Position numbers and translations under genes: made by a program | The notes under the pieces: model-generated | Seen by the model: only the letters and a program-made list of their open reading frames with translations | Databases searched by the model: none | What the model was told of the DNA's origin: nothing | Assembly (NCBI GenBank): GCA_022823505.1 | Contig: JAJEIA010000106.1 | Coordinates: 1-54,955 of the forward strand | From: Dehalococcoidia bacterium | GTDB taxonomy: Bacteria > Chloroflexota > Dehalococcoidia > Lucifugimonadales > UBA3495 | Length of the DNA stretch: 54,955 nucleotides | Direction: 5' to 3' | Shown here: piece by piece, positions 42,105 through 50,551 of the stretch | Layout: each line of letters starts with the position of its first letter | Numbering within the stretch: the stretch's first letter is position 1

Positions 42105-42410
42105 TCAGACGTTGATGAATCGGGCCAGGAAACTCTGCCACGAGAATACCAGAAGGCCGGAGCCGGTCAGGCCTAGGGCGACGCCGGCGTTGCGGTAGCG
42201 ATAGGCGGATTCCAATTGAGGGTCAGAGAGGCTTTCCGAACCTTTCAGACGAGCCATTCCTTTTGCGGAGAGCCAGATGCCGGATGCGGCCATCAACACA
42301 GCCAAGATGCCGGCGGTAAGGTCCCCGTAGCCTACCGTGAGCAGCCAAATCAGCAGGGCCACTAGAAGATAGGATAGCCATAACCCCAAGAACCATTTGC
42401 CTGCATTCAT
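42105..42410 (-). CDS. Small membrane protein
   Basis: A 101-residue protein with about three membrane helices (FLGLWLSYLLVALLIWLL, ILAVLMAASGIWLS, and VALGLTGSGLLVFSW). No family recognised. GAGGG precedes the ATG, which overlaps the stop of the upstream small gene (ATGA), so the two are coupled. The DUF1800 gene follows 31 nt downstream on the same strand. Confidence 0.6.
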   Translation of the reverse strand: MNAGKWFLGLWLSYLLVALLIWLLTVGYGDLTAGILAVLMAASGIWLSAKGMARLKGSESLSDPQLESAYRYRNAGVALGLTGSGLLVFSWQSFLARFINV

Positions 42411-42601
42411 TTTGCCCTCATGTAAGCACCTAGCAGGCTTGTAAACAGTCCGCCTCCTCCCATTATCAGCAGGGAACCCAGCCGGCCGGCGACCGCCCGT
42501 TCGGCCATCCAGTCCGGCCAAATCCAGTAGATTATGGCCGCCGTGACAATCAGGAGAAGCCCGGCTCCGATCAGGGACTTACCCCATTCAGTGGCAGTCA
42601 T
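42407..42601 (-). CDS. Small two-helix membrane protein (DUF2905-like)
   Basis: A 64-residue protein: WGKSLIGAGLLLIVTAAIIY, a short WPDWMAERAVAGRLG loop, and LLIMGGGGLFTSLLGAYM. The plan of two helices around a Gly-rich loop resembles DUF2905 proteins, though the match is loose. The ATG is chosen over an upstream TTG that is part of a TTGACA. Coupled to the next gene by ATGA. Confidence 0.5.
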   Translation of the reverse strand: MTATEWGKSLIGAGLLLIVTAAIIYWIWPDWMAERAVAGRLGSLLIMGGGGLFTSLLGAYMRAK

Positions 42602-42650
42602 TGTCAAGTGTCCGAAATTTGACGGGCCCTAGCGCCGGACATTCCAGAAC

Positions 42651-43952
42651 CTACATCAGGTTCCAGCGGGGGTTGGCGTCCACCAGCTCGCGGAGGTAGT
42701 CGACCAGCCAGGGGCGGACCTCCTCGGCCATGTAGAAGGTGGGGGCGATGAGCTCGGTCTCGTCCTTGATGATGCCTTCCTCGATGCAACGGGCGGCGAC
42801 GTCGGTGCCGGGCATGACGCTGACGCCGACGCGGAGGTTGGCCAGCGAGGGCTTGAGGCCGCGCAGGAACTCCAGCTTGTTCTCGACCGACGCGCGAGTC
42901 TCGCCCGGCTCGCCGAACTGCTGGCTGATGGTGTAGTGGAGGTCGCCGGCCTCACACAGGTCGGTGGTCTCCTTGAGGGAGGCGTAGCGGGACGTATCGT
43001 TGTCGCCCTCGTGGGGGTCGCCGCCGCGGGTTCCGCCCATCATGACGAGGCCGCAACCGGCCTGCTTCATCATGCCGATGAGCTCGGCGTCGCAGGCGTA
43101 GGGGGCGAGGCAGGTGTTCCAACGGACCTTGACCTCGGATTCCATCAGGGCGTTGCAGAGTTCCTTGGCGTGCTCCAGCGGCACATTGAAGCAGTTGTCG
43201 ACGAAGAAGATCTTCTTCAGACCGTAACGGGTGGTGACCTCAGCCACTTCCTCGACGACCTCGTCGATGGGGCGAATGACGCGCCAGGCGCCCTCGGGCG
43301 TGCGCATGTCGTCGGCGGAGGTGGGGTAGTAGAACCCTCCCAGCTTGGTGAGGACGCTGACGCCAAAGCCGGCCTTGGCGTATTTGGGCATGTCCAGGTC
43401 GTCAAGGCTGGGTCGGCTGCCGAAATCGGACGAACAGCGCATGCCGTTGTACACGATTTCGCCGTTCTCACGGTAGAGGACGCCGGTCATGCCACGGTAG
43501 TCGGGCTCGCCGATCTCGACGCGGTTGGCCAGTTCGGCGAAGGTCTCGCCGGCGTCGCCGGCGATGCCGAGGTCGGGCTGTACGAAGTCGAAGACCTGCT
43601 GCGGCATGATGCTGAAAGCAGGGCCGCCACAGACGATGGTGGCGTCGGAAATTGTTCGGATGCGCTCGATGACGCTCCGGGTGATGGGCAACTGCCACTG
43701 GGGATCGACGTAGCTGTGATTGCTGAGGTTGCGGATGGAGATGCCGACCATCTCGGGCTTGAAGTCCAGGACGGTGCGCTCGACTTCGTCCAGGTAGTTT
43801 TCGTCGGCAAACATGAGGTCGACGAGTTTTACCTCGTGGCGGGAGCGGTCGAGATGACCCGCCACGTAGGCCAGGCCGATGGGGATGGGCTGCGCGCGCA
43901 TCCGGCTCATGACCCGGTTGTGACGGTTGGTGGCAATCAGCAGGATACGCAT
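42651..43952 (-). CDS. B12-binding radical-SAM-like protein lacking the CxxxCxxC motif
   Basis: A 433-residue protein with the layout of class B-type cobalamin-radical SAM proteins: an N-terminal Rossmann-like B12-binding domain (VKLVDLMFADENYLDEVE, MVGISIRNLS, IVCGGPAFSIMPQQV), then a TIM-barrel part with KKIFFVDNCFNVPLEHAKEL. Where the [4Fe-4S]-binding CxxxCxxC should follow VLTKLG, the sequence is GGFYYPTSA: the three positions 206, 210 and 213 are Gly, Pro and Ala. The frame is intact on both sides, so this is a divergent, not broken, gene. It may be a non-catalytic or repurposed homologue. Confidence 0.82.
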   Translation of the reverse strand: MRILLIATNRHNRVMSRMRAQPIPIGLAYVAGHLDRSRHEVKLVDLMFADENYLDEVERTVLDFKPEMVGISIRNLSNHSYVDPQWQLPITRSVIERIRTISDATIVCGGPAFSIMPQQVFDFVQPDLGIAGDAGETFAELANRVEIGEPDYRGMTGVLYRENGEIVYNGMRCSSDFGSRPSLDDLDMPKYAKAGFGVSVLTKLGGFYYPTSADDMRTPEGAWRVIRPIDEVVEEVAEVTTRYGLKKIFFVDNCFNVPLEHAKELCNALMESEVKVRWNTCLAPYACDAELIGMMKQAGCGLVMMGGTRGGDPHEGDNDTSRYASLKETTDLCEAGDLHYTISQQFGEPGETRASVENKLEFLRGLKPSLANLRVGVSVMPGTDVAARCIEEGIIKDETELIAPTFYMAEEVRPWLVDYLRELVDANPRWNLM

Positions 43953-44150
43953 CAGAAATCCCCCTCGCGGCGGCAGGGCAAACGGCGACGATTTCGCCGA
44001 TTGTACACCAGGCCGCAGGAAGGCGCTATCGCTCGCCGTGACGGACCGTTCGTGGCACCGTCAGGCGCCCACCTCGGGAGGCAGCGCAAGGCGGTCCGCG
44101 CCGAATAAGGTCGCATCCAGGAGGGACAGAGACTCACTCGTACTCCGTTG

Positions 44151-44243
44151 GTCGTCGCGGGGAGCGCAGCGACATGGCGATATTGTTCAGCCAGCGGCGT
44201 CCGTTGCCCCGATGGGATTGCCGCGCTTCGCTCGCTCTGACCA
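44151..44243. repeat. MITE-like element with imperfect terminal inverted repeats
   Basis: Starts GGTCGTCGCGGGGAGCGCAGCG and ends with a diverged reverse complement (GCTTCGCTCGCTCTGACC). About 93 bp, no coding potential. GAGCGnAGCG-type ends are typical of small palindromic intergenic repeats. Coordinates of the outer ends are approximate by a few bases. Confidence 0.45.
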
Positions 44244-44901
44244 TTCCAACGAAAGTGAGTACGCGTATGGGGACAGAGGCGTCAGATGGGAAATGTGGCG
44301 CCAGCGGCGGACAGGCGATGGCTGCTGCTGGCGCGGTACTTCAGACGGTACTTCAGATCAATGTGACTATGGGCTTTCTCCGAAGGGTGAGAGTGGGCAG
44401 GCGATGTGGTTGGGAGTTGACGAGGTTCCGAGCGAGTATCAGCCCTACGGCCGGAGGTGGTGCGCTGGGGTTTTTTGCTCTTATTGCCCATGCCCGAAGC
44501 ATGGCGGGCTGTGGCGGGCCCGGTGGCCGAGGCGACTGCACCGGTTAAAACGATCGGCGGCAGTCTCCATCAGAGGCCGGCAGCGACTTGGTGCTGATTG
44601 GCCGTGAACGCTCGGAACCTGGTCGATGGGATTGATTTATCGCCTGCCAAACCATGATAGAGCATACGTTCGTAACCTGGCAACGGTCTGTTGTCACTCA
44701 CGCGGACCCATTTTCAAAAAGCAGCGGGACGTTTTACCGGGATAAACAGGATGAACGGGATGGTTCCAGTTTGGGCTTGACCGGCGACGGGCTCAACCCA
44801 AGACCCGCTCATCCGAAGTTGAGCGGTTGCCGTAGGTGACGAGACTGCCGCGCTGCGCTCGCAACTACATAGGAGTTACGCAGTTCGCAGTCGTTACAAG
44901 C

Positions 44902-44927
44902 GTCATTCGCGCTTCCGCGGGAATCCG
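44902..44927. repeat. REP-like hairpin copy 2
   Basis: GTCATTCGCGCTTCCGCGGG and following AATCC: diverged, inverted copy of the hairpin at 16225-16250. Confidence 0.5.
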
Positions 44928-44977
44928 GGAACCGAACTCGTTAACAGTGTTCCGTTTTCGTTCATCATAAAGTCAAT

Positions 44978-45005
44978 GGATTCCTGCTTCCGGAGGAATG
45001 ACGGG
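44978..45005. repeat. REP-like hairpin copy 3
   Basis: GGATTCCTGCTTCCGGAGGA followed by ATGACGGG, a direct diverged copy of the 16225 repeat, inverted relative to copy 2 from which it is 50 nt away. A GTTTTTAATTT run follows. Confidence 0.5.
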
Positions 45006-45165
45006 TTTTTAATTTCAAGTGCGTAAGTCCTATGACAGTTTCAGCGAAACTGGGTACGCACGAGCCTATTGTCATCGTTTGGGATTTCGGTTGTGGGCGA
45101 TATGGGCGGGGAAGATGGCTCAAAGGGCCAGGGACGGATCATCGCTCGGCCCGGGGCGACGAATG

Positions 45166-45188
45166 CGGCGGCTTTCCGGATGCCGCCG
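45166..45188. terminator. Hairpin after permease gene
   Basis: 7-bp stem CGGCGGC/GCCGCCG with a 9-nt loop, 4 nt past the stop of the minus-strand permease gene. No U tract. Confidence 0.45.
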
Positions 45189-45191
45189 TTC

Positions 45192-46331
45192 TCAGGGTCC
45201 CGTCGGATCAGCCGGGACGGGTTCCTCCGTCAATGCCGTCGCATTTTCCGCCGCGTCCCATTCCTGCACCACGTAGCTGAGCACACGGTACCCGGCGGCG
45301 GCGAACGGCGCGGCGACCAGAACGCCCCAGAAACCGAGGAACAGCCCGAATAACGCCAACGCGAGGATGACCGCCAACGGGTGCAAACCCAGCGCTTGGC
45401 CCTGCAGGCGGGGAGCAACGAGGGTGTTCTGCAACGCCTGCAAAATCAGGTACAGGGCGATGACCAGCGGGGCCTTGGTCCAGTCGGTGACGAGAACCAC
45501 CACGGCGGCGATGACCAGCGAGACGGTGGGTCCGACGATGGGAACGAGTTCTCCGAAGAACGCGATGATCGCCAGGACCGGCGCCGCGGGCACCCCCATG
45601 ATCCACAAGCCAATGCCGGTAATCACGCCGATCATAGCGCCGAGGAGAAGCTGGACGCGCATGTAGACGCCGATGGATTCGCCGGAGAGCCGTCCGATTT
45701 CACACAGGTCGTCCCGGATGGAACGGGGCAGAAGGCGTCGCACCCCGCGACCTATCCCGTCCGGCTCCGCCAGCAAGTAAAACAGGATGATGGGCACCGT
45801 TACCAGCGAGACCACCAGACCCACGCCGGTTTGCAGGATCTGGAACAGCCGGACAAGGGCCTGGTTCAACCCTTCGATGAGCGCCTGCTTGATCTCCTCC
45901 AAGCGCGGATCGATCATCTCCCGGATGTTGGGCGGGACGCGGGTTTCGTACTCCGCGATGACCGCGTGGTAAATCTGCTGGGTTTCGGCCACCAGGTCGG
46001 GGGCGCGTTCCACCAGAGCCGCAGACTGGTCGATAATCCGCAGCACACCAAGCAGGAGCACTAACAGAATGGCCAGCATGATCAGCAGGAGCAACAGGGC
46101 TGCGGTGGCCATGCGCGTGGCCCGGGGCCATCGCCTGCCCAGCGGGGTGCGTCGTTCCGCCGCGTTGACCAACGGCAGCAGCAGGTAGGCCACCGCGCCG
46201 CTGAGCAGGAAGGGCAGCAGCACGGCCAGCAGCTGCCAGATCACGACCAATCCGACCACGGCGACGGCCAGCGCGGCCAGCAGGCGGGCCCGGCGGGCTG
46301 CGGCGGGGGCCATTTGCGGGAGTGAAAGCAT
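45192..46331 (-). CDS. AI-2E family transporter (PerM/TqsA-like permease)
   Basis: A 379-residue integral membrane protein of the AI-2E transporter family (PF01594), with about eight helices: LLAALAVAVVGLVVIWQLLA, LLLLIMLAILLVLLLGVL, a cytoplasmic-helical middle (residues about 110-170), and the C-terminal GELVPIVGPTVSLVIAAVVV and LYLILQALQNTLVAPRLQG, which are the best conserved parts. Members export AI-2 in some species, but most are of unknown function or act in Na+(Li+)/H+ exchange. ATG start as assigned. Confidence 0.88.
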   Translation of the reverse strand: MLSLPQMAPAAARRARLLAALAVAVVGLVVIWQLLAVLLPFLLSGAVAYLLLPLVNAAERRTPLGRRWPRATRMATAALLLLLIMLAILLVLLLGVLRIIDQSAALVERAPDLVAETQQIYHAVIAEYETRVPPNIREMIDPRLEEIKQALIEGLNQALVRLFQILQTGVGLVVSLVTVPIILFYLLAEPDGIGRGVRRLLPRSIRDDLCEIGRLSGESIGVYMRVQLLLGAMIGVITGIGLWIMGVPAAPVLAIIAFFGELVPIVGPTVSLVIAAVVVLVTDWTKAPLVIALYLILQALQNTLVAPRLQGQALGLHPLAVILALALFGLFLGFWGVLVAAPFAAAGYRVLSYVVQEWDAAENATALTEEPVPADPTGP

Positions 46332-46466
46332 GGGCGACCGTAGCGCGACCGAGGCCGGGCGCAGGGATGATAACCCAGTGGAGCGCGCTTAACAAGGCAC
46401 ATGGGCTATGCTAACCTCGTGCATACAGATACTTTGACCGATTTCTCCGAAAGGGGCATAAACAGG

Positions 46467-47012
46467 ATGAAAAACATCAAGATTGCAATACTGGCACTGG
46501 CGATAATGCTGATGGCCGCGGCCTGCTCCGGCAGTGCCACTGATAGCGGTGCCCAGCTGTCAGAACCCGCCGACACGATCTATGATTTCAACATCTCGCT
46601 GTACCAGGGAAGCGACGAGCTCGGAGCGGGAACGGTGGCGGTGTCCGATCTGCGGGGTGAACCCGTGGTGCTGAACTTCTGGGCGGGGTTGTGTCCGCCC
46701 TGCCGAGCGGAGATGCCGGAATTCCAGGCGTTTGCTGAGGAATATGACGGGCGCGCGACTCTGGTGGGCGTGGACCTGGGGCAATCCTTCGCGCTGGGCA
46801 GCGAGGAGGATGCCATCGCCCTGCTGCAGGAACTTGGGGTGACCTATCCGGCCGGTGCACCTGACCATGAAAATCTGGCGCGCGAACTGGGCGTGCTGGG
46901 GCTGCCCGCGACCTTCTTCGTCGCGGCCGACGGGAGCCTGCATCGCAAGTGGCAGGGTGTGCTGAACGGCGACAAACTGGCCGAAATCACCGACGAAATG
47001 CTGGCGCAGTAG
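46467..47012 (+). CDS. TlpA/ResA-like thiol-disulfide oxidoreductase lipoprotein
   Basis: A 181-residue protein with a lipoprotein signal MKNIKIAILALAIMLMAAAC (lipid-anchored Cys at 20). The thioredoxin-like domain has NFWAGLCPPCRAEMPEF, with the CPPC redox site, and the cis-Pro region LGLPATFFVAADG. Roles of the family include cytochrome c maturation and reduction of extracytoplasmic disulfides; a link to the window's heme genes is suggestive but not shown. The ATG is 22 codons inside a longer frame and matches the signal peptide. Confidence 0.88.
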   Translation: MKNIKIAILALAIMLMAAACSGSATDSGAQLSEPADTIYDFNISLYQGSDELGAGTVAVSDLRGEPVVLNFWAGLCPPCRAEMPEFQAFAEEYDGRATLVGVDLGQSFALGSEEDAIALLQELGVTYPAGAPDHENLARELGVLGLPATFFVAADGSLHRKWQGVLNGDKLAEITDEMLAQ

Positions 47013-47033
47013 TGCGTCTCCGGGAGACATGGC

Positions 47034-47987
47034 ATGGCAGACAACACAATCACCTTCGGCCTCAACCTGAGCGTGGACAACTTCTGGGACCTGCCCGATT
47101 TCGCCAGGCGGGCCGAGGACCTGGGATACGACCGCGTGGCGATAGGGGAGCACGTGATGGACGGCAACCCTCCGCGTCCCACGGTGATGGGTTTGCCGGC
47201 CATGGCGGCGGCGGCGGGAGCGACCACGCGGCGGCGGGTGCTCACCGGCATCGTGATTGCGCCGCTGTACCATCCCGTGATGCTGGCCAAACTGGTGGCC
47301 ACGGTGGACCAGATTTCGGGCGGGCGGTTGGACTTCGGCATCGGCATCAGCGGCCAGCGGGACACGGTGGCGGAGTTCGACGCGCTGGAGATTCCCGTCA
47401 ACACGCGCGGTCGACGAACCGACGAGATGCTGCGGGCGATGAAGCAGCTATGGACAGAAGACCATGTGTCGCATCACGGGCGGTTTTTCAACTACGACGA
47501 CGTGACGTTGGAGCCCAAGCCACACCAGCAACCCTATCCGCCGGTCTGGGTGGCGGGACGAAGCGACGCGGCGGTGCGCCGAGCGGCGATTGCCGGCGAC
47601 GGGTGGTATCCGTACCTGTTCACGGTGAACCGAATCCGACGATCAAATGCCAGCGTAAGGGATATGGCCGAGCAGTCGGGGCGTGATCTCAGCCGGTTCC
47701 ACTGGGGGCTGAACCAGCCCACGGCCATCGACGAGGATCCAGACAAGGCCCTGGAAACGGCCATTGCCCACGTGGGACAGCGTTATGTCACTCCGGAGCG
47801 GAGCGCCGAGGACATCGCGCGGGCGCTCTGCATCACGGGGAACGCCGAGGACTGCATCGGCGCGGTGCAGGAGCGGGTCGACGCGGGAGTGCGCGATTTC
47901 GTGTTCGGGTTCCTGGCCGGGGAGCCCGACGGTTACTTCCGCCAGATGGAGCTGTTCTCCAACCGGGTGCTGTCGCATTTCAAGTAA
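47034..47987 (+). CDS. LLM-class flavin/F420-dependent oxidoreductase
   Basis: A 317-residue luciferase-like monooxygenase-fold protein: FARRAEDLGYDRVAIGEHVM, VLTGIVIAPLYHPVMLAKLV, TVDQISGGRLDFGIG, and the C-terminal GNAEDCIGAVQERVDAGVRD. F420-type members predominate in such gene settings, but FMN use cannot be excluded. GGGAG lies 7 nt before the ATG. It follows the TlpA-like gene by 21 nt, likely the same transcript. Substrate unknown. Confidence 0.88.
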   Translation: MADNTITFGLNLSVDNFWDLPDFARRAEDLGYDRVAIGEHVMDGNPPRPTVMGLPAMAAAAGATTRRRVLTGIVIAPLYHPVMLAKLVATVDQISGGRLDFGIGISGQRDTVAEFDALEIPVNTRGRRTDEMLRAMKQLWTEDHVSHHGRFFNYDDVTLEPKPHQQPYPPVWVAGRSDAAVRRAAIAGDGWYPYLFTVNRIRRSNASVRDMAEQSGRDLSRFHWGLNQPTAIDEDPDKALETAIAHVGQRYVTPERSAEDIARALCITGNAEDCIGAVQERVDAGVRDFVFGFLAGEPDGYFRQMELFSNRVLSHFK

Positions 47988-48012
47988 CCGCCGCCGGATT
48001 GGCGGGGTTATA

Positions 48013-48522
48013 ATGCTGCCAGATTTCAGGACGTTATTGGTCGCCCTATGGGCGCCGTCGCTCGCTGGGGCGCTGGCCGCCGTAGTCACTTGGCTGGTGT
48101 GGTATTTCACAGCGATACCCTGCACTATTGAGAACGCGAATGAGGCGATGTGCCGGCCAGGTCCTGTCTCAAGTTACATCTCAACGTCTGTACTTCACCA
48201 CTGTTTCATCCACGGCAGCATCGCCGTAGCCATCGTCGGAGGGCCGGATTTTATGCTTTTCTTACGCGAACGGCACCGCAACAACCAAATGATGGAATTC
48301 ATACAGACCACCCTGGAACAGATGGCTGAAGAGCGCCGACAAGCTGCTGAAGAACGCCGCCAATCTGACGAACGGGCCGCCGAGGAACGTCGCCAGGCTG
48401 ACGAACGGGCCGCCGAGGAACGTCGCCAGGCTGCGGCGCAGGCGGCCGCTCAGCAGGAGGCATTTCTGGAGGCATTGAATCGTCTGACTGAGGCTATCGC
48501 CCAGAACGGGCGCAACCGTTAA
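48013..48522 (+). CDS. Membrane protein with Arg/Glu-rich coiled coil
   Basis: A 169-residue protein. Helices LLVALWAPSLAGALAAVVTWL and SIAVAIVGGPDFMLF are predicted to be membrane spans separated by a loop with CTIENANEAMCRPG (two cysteines). Residues about 98-150 form a highly charged coiled coil of repeated DERAAEERRQA units, two of them identical at DNA level. The ATG is part of a TATAATG; the match to a -10 box would conflict with this start. No family recognised. Confidence 0.6.
   Translation: MLPDFRTLLVALWAPSLAGALAAVVTWLVWYFTAIPCTIENANEAMCRPGPVSSYISTSVLHHCFIHGSIAVAIVGGPDFMLFLRERHRNNQMMEFIQTTLEQMAEERRQAAEERRQSDERAAEERRQADERAAEERRQAAAQAAAQQEAFLEALNRLTEAIAQNGRNR
48366..48431 (+). repeat. 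Perfect 33-bp tandem duplication in coiled coil
   Basis: Two identical 33-bp units (48366-48398 and 48399-48431), each encoding 11 residues of the coiled coil. A shorter diverged half-unit precedes them. Identity without third-position changes points to recent duplication or slippage. Confidence 0.9.
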
Positions 48523-48549
48523 TAGCTCCGACAACCACCGAGGTTGCGC

Positions 48550-49560
48550 ATGAAATTTGGGATCTACAGTTCCATAGCAGACCCGCCGGCCGGTGAGAAC
48601 CTGGCGCTGCGGGTCGACGAGGTCGTCGCCGAAGCCCGGCTCGCGGAGGCTTCCGGCTTCGATTCCTGCTTTTTTGGCGAGCACCACCAGGACCGGGACG
48701 GCTTTCTGCCCTCGCCGCTCATCGTGTCGGCGGCGGTCGCCGCCCAGACCACGACGCTGAACCTGGGGACGTCGGTGATCCTGCTGCCTCTGCATCACCC
48801 GGTGCGCCTGGCGGAGGACGTGATCACCCTGGACATCGTGTCTCGGGGGAGGTTCATCCTGGGCGTGGGCCTGGGCTACCAGCCGGTGGACTTCCGCACG
48901 TTCGACATCGCGATAGAGCAAAGGGTGAGCCGGTTCGAGGAGGAGATCGAGATCATCCGGCAATGCTGGAGCGGTGAGCGGTTTTCGTTCTCCGGCGAGC
49001 ATTTCAACCTGGACGACCTCACCATCACGCCGCGGCCATACTCGGATCCGGCGCCGCCGCTGTGGATCGGGGCGAGTCGGACGCCGGGAGCGAGGCGGGC
49101 CGGCCGGATCGCCGACGGTTTTGTGGCGGGTCCGAGCACCGACCTGGAAAACACGATCGCGCTGGCCAGCGCCTACCAGCGGGCAGCGGAGGAGGCCGGC
49201 AAGGAGCCGGTGCTGTGCCTGATGCGCGACGCCTGGGTCGCCCCGAGCCGCGCCGAGGCAGAGCGGGTGTACGGCCCGGAGGTCATGGACGCCTACAAGT
49301 ACTACTGGCGCAATGGCCTGAACGAATTCCGACAGTACACGGAGGAGTCCCAGATCAACATCGACAATCTTGGCCCCGACCGGCTGATCCTGGGCGAGCC
49401 CCAAGAGGTGGTGGACGAGTTTCACCGCTGGAAGGAGGCCACGGGCGCGGACTACTTCCTGCTGCGGCTGCGGCACGCGCATTCCGGCGGCCCACCGCAC
49501 CAACGCATCATGGAGGCCATCCAACTATTCGGCGAGGAAGTTATTCCGCACTGCCAGTGA
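48550..49560 (+). CDS. LLM-class flavin-dependent oxidoreductase
   Basis: A 336-residue luciferase-like protein from another subgroup than the one at 47034-47987: MKFGIYSSIADPPAGENLAL, DSCFFGEHHQDRDGFLPSPL, LGTSVILLPLHHPVRLAEDV, TLDIVSRGRFILGVGLGYQP and the C-terminal region with GEPQEVVDEFHRWKEATGAD. The GEHH motif and the LDIVSRGRFxLGVGxGY block are typical of the alkanal-monooxygenase-like LLM group. The ATG is preceded by GAGGT; an in-frame TTG two codons upstream is possible. Substrate unknown. Confidence 0.88.
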   Translation: MKFGIYSSIADPPAGENLALRVDEVVAEARLAEASGFDSCFFGEHHQDRDGFLPSPLIVSAAVAAQTTTLNLGTSVILLPLHHPVRLAEDVITLDIVSRGRFILGVGLGYQPVDFRTFDIAIEQRVSRFEEEIEIIRQCWSGERFSFSGEHFNLDDLTITPRPYSDPAPPLWIGASRTPGARRAGRIADGFVAGPSTDLENTIALASAYQRAAEEAGKEPVLCLMRDAWVAPSRAEAERVYGPEVMDAYKYYWRNGLNEFRQYTEESQINIDNLGPDRLILGEPQEVVDEFHRWKEATGADYFLLRLRHAHSGGPPHQRIMEAIQLFGEEVIPHCQ

Positions 49561-49604
49561 GACAAGCGGAATCGGATGCGTGAAGACCAGCAAGGAAGGT
49601 TCTA

Positions 49605-49931
49605 ATGATTGAGAACGCCGAACTGATTGCGATTGTCGGTTTGGGAATAATGCTGTTCGTCTCCGGCGCTGGAGCAGCCTACGCTCTGGGCAACCTGCCC
49701 AGGCGGAGTGAGTTCAAGGACGCCATCGAGAAGAACGAGGTCTCCCACAAGGAACTTTCCGACAAGATTGAAGAATCGAACAAGGAGCTCAAGGCCGAGT
49801 TGATAGCTGAAATTCGGCGCAGCCATCAACAGCTATTGCGCGCGTTGATAAACCACCGGCATTTGGACACCGATGGCGAACCGATCTTCACCGAACCGCC
49901 CGACACCGAATTGGTCGCTGCTGACAACTAA
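49605..49931 (+). CDS. Small membrane-anchored coiled-coil protein
   Basis: A 108-residue protein: an N-terminal membrane helix LIAIVGLGIMLFVSGAGAAY, a coiled coil (FKDAIEKNEVSHKELSDKIE and onward), then a C-terminal polar tail. Overall layout resembles membrane-bound division- or transport-associated coiled-coil proteins but no family is recognised. AAGGAAGG precedes the ATG. It sits between the LLM and CMD genes. Confidence 0.6.
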   Translation: MIENAELIAIVGLGIMLFVSGAGAAYALGNLPRRSEFKDAIEKNEVSHKELSDKIEESNKELKAELIAEIRRSHQQLLRALINHRHLDTDGEPIFTEPPDTELVAADN

Positions 49932-49955
49932 ACCCAACTTTCAGGAGGATACACC

Positions 49956-50516
49956 ATGCCTCGTTTCCCCATCGCGTCCCGGGATGCCGTGCCATCAGAA
50001 CAGGTTGACGCTTTTGACGCTATCGTATCCGCGCGCGGCGGAGAGGTGCCTGAGTTCGGGCCCATCGCCGTGCAACTCCATGTGCCTGAGATAGCCCAGC
50101 GCGGCGAGGTTTTGCGGGACTACCTCCGCGCCGGAGGATCGACCCTGGCCAACAACATCGCGGAACTCGCCATGCTCACCACCGCCCGGGAGTTGGATTG
50201 CCAGTTTATCTGGCACGCCCACGCTGCCGCCGGCCGGCGCCACGGTCTTAGCGACGCACTGGTGGACGCCCTGCGCGACAAGCAGGAATTGCCGGAGCTA
50301 TCGGCTGCGGAATCGGCAGTGATCAACTACGGCCGGGAGTTCTTTCGCACGCGGCGGGTATCGCAGGCCACCTTCGATGCGGCGCGGGCCGAGTTCGGCG
50401 ACCGTGGGCTGATCGAGCTGACCAATCTGATGGGCTACTACTCGGTGCTGGCGTTCAACATCAACGCCTTTGAGCAGCTGCCGCCGGCTTCGGACGAGCC
50501 GTTTTTGCCGGTGTAG
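49956..50516 (+). CDS. Carboxymuconolactone decarboxylase/AhpD-like protein
   Basis: A 186-residue paralogue of the CMD protein at 38239-38805: NNIAELAMLTTARELDCQFI then WHAHAAAGRRHGLSDALVDAL. As in the paralogue, one Cys and no CxxC pair (CQFIWHAH). AGGAGG lies before the ATG. The stop TAG is part of a TAGGGGCGA repeat, and the last codons contain the -35 of the next promoter. Confidence 0.85.
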   Translation: MPRFPIASRDAVPSEQVDAFDAIVSARGGEVPEFGPIAVQLHVPEIAQRGEVLRDYLRAGGSTLANNIAELAMLTTARELDCQFIWHAHAAAGRRHGLSDALVDALRDKQELPELSAAESAVINYGREFFRTRRVSQATFDAARAEFGDRGLIELTNLMGYYSVLAFNINAFEQLPPASDEPFLPV

Positions 50517-50532
50517 GGGCGAACACTATACT
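50505..50532 (+). promoter_or_regulatory. Promoter of the small ORF-HNH-tldDE operon
   Basis: TTGCCG (50505-50510), a 16-nt spacer and TATACT (50527-50532, 5/6). The predicted start near 50539 is about 13 nt before the ATG of the 52-residue ORF. The promoter overlaps the end of the CMD gene. Confidence 0.5.
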
Positions 50533-50551
50533 CCCGCATTGAACTGACCGC

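Larger units (their letters stand above)
43953..45191. other. 1.2-kb gene-free region with decayed repeats
   Basis: No frame on either strand has a family signature or a convincing start. The stretch contains a MITE-like element (44151-44243), a related fragment (44843-44864, ACTGCCGCGCTGCGCTCGC), a CAGGAT-type fragment (near 44735-44765) and two REP-like hairpins (44902-44927, 44978-45005). It separates the divergent minus-strand blocks ending at the permease gene and starting at the radical-SAM-like gene. Confidence 0.6.

Noticed and set aside
43927-44607. A 226-codon plus-strand frame and overlapping frames at 44174-44548
   Set aside because: Low-complexity Arg/Gly/Ser translation, no start context, and overlap with repeat remnants.
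45019-45353. Three overlapping frames after the last REP-like repeat
   Set aside because: They run into the antisense of the permease gene and share no features with known proteins.
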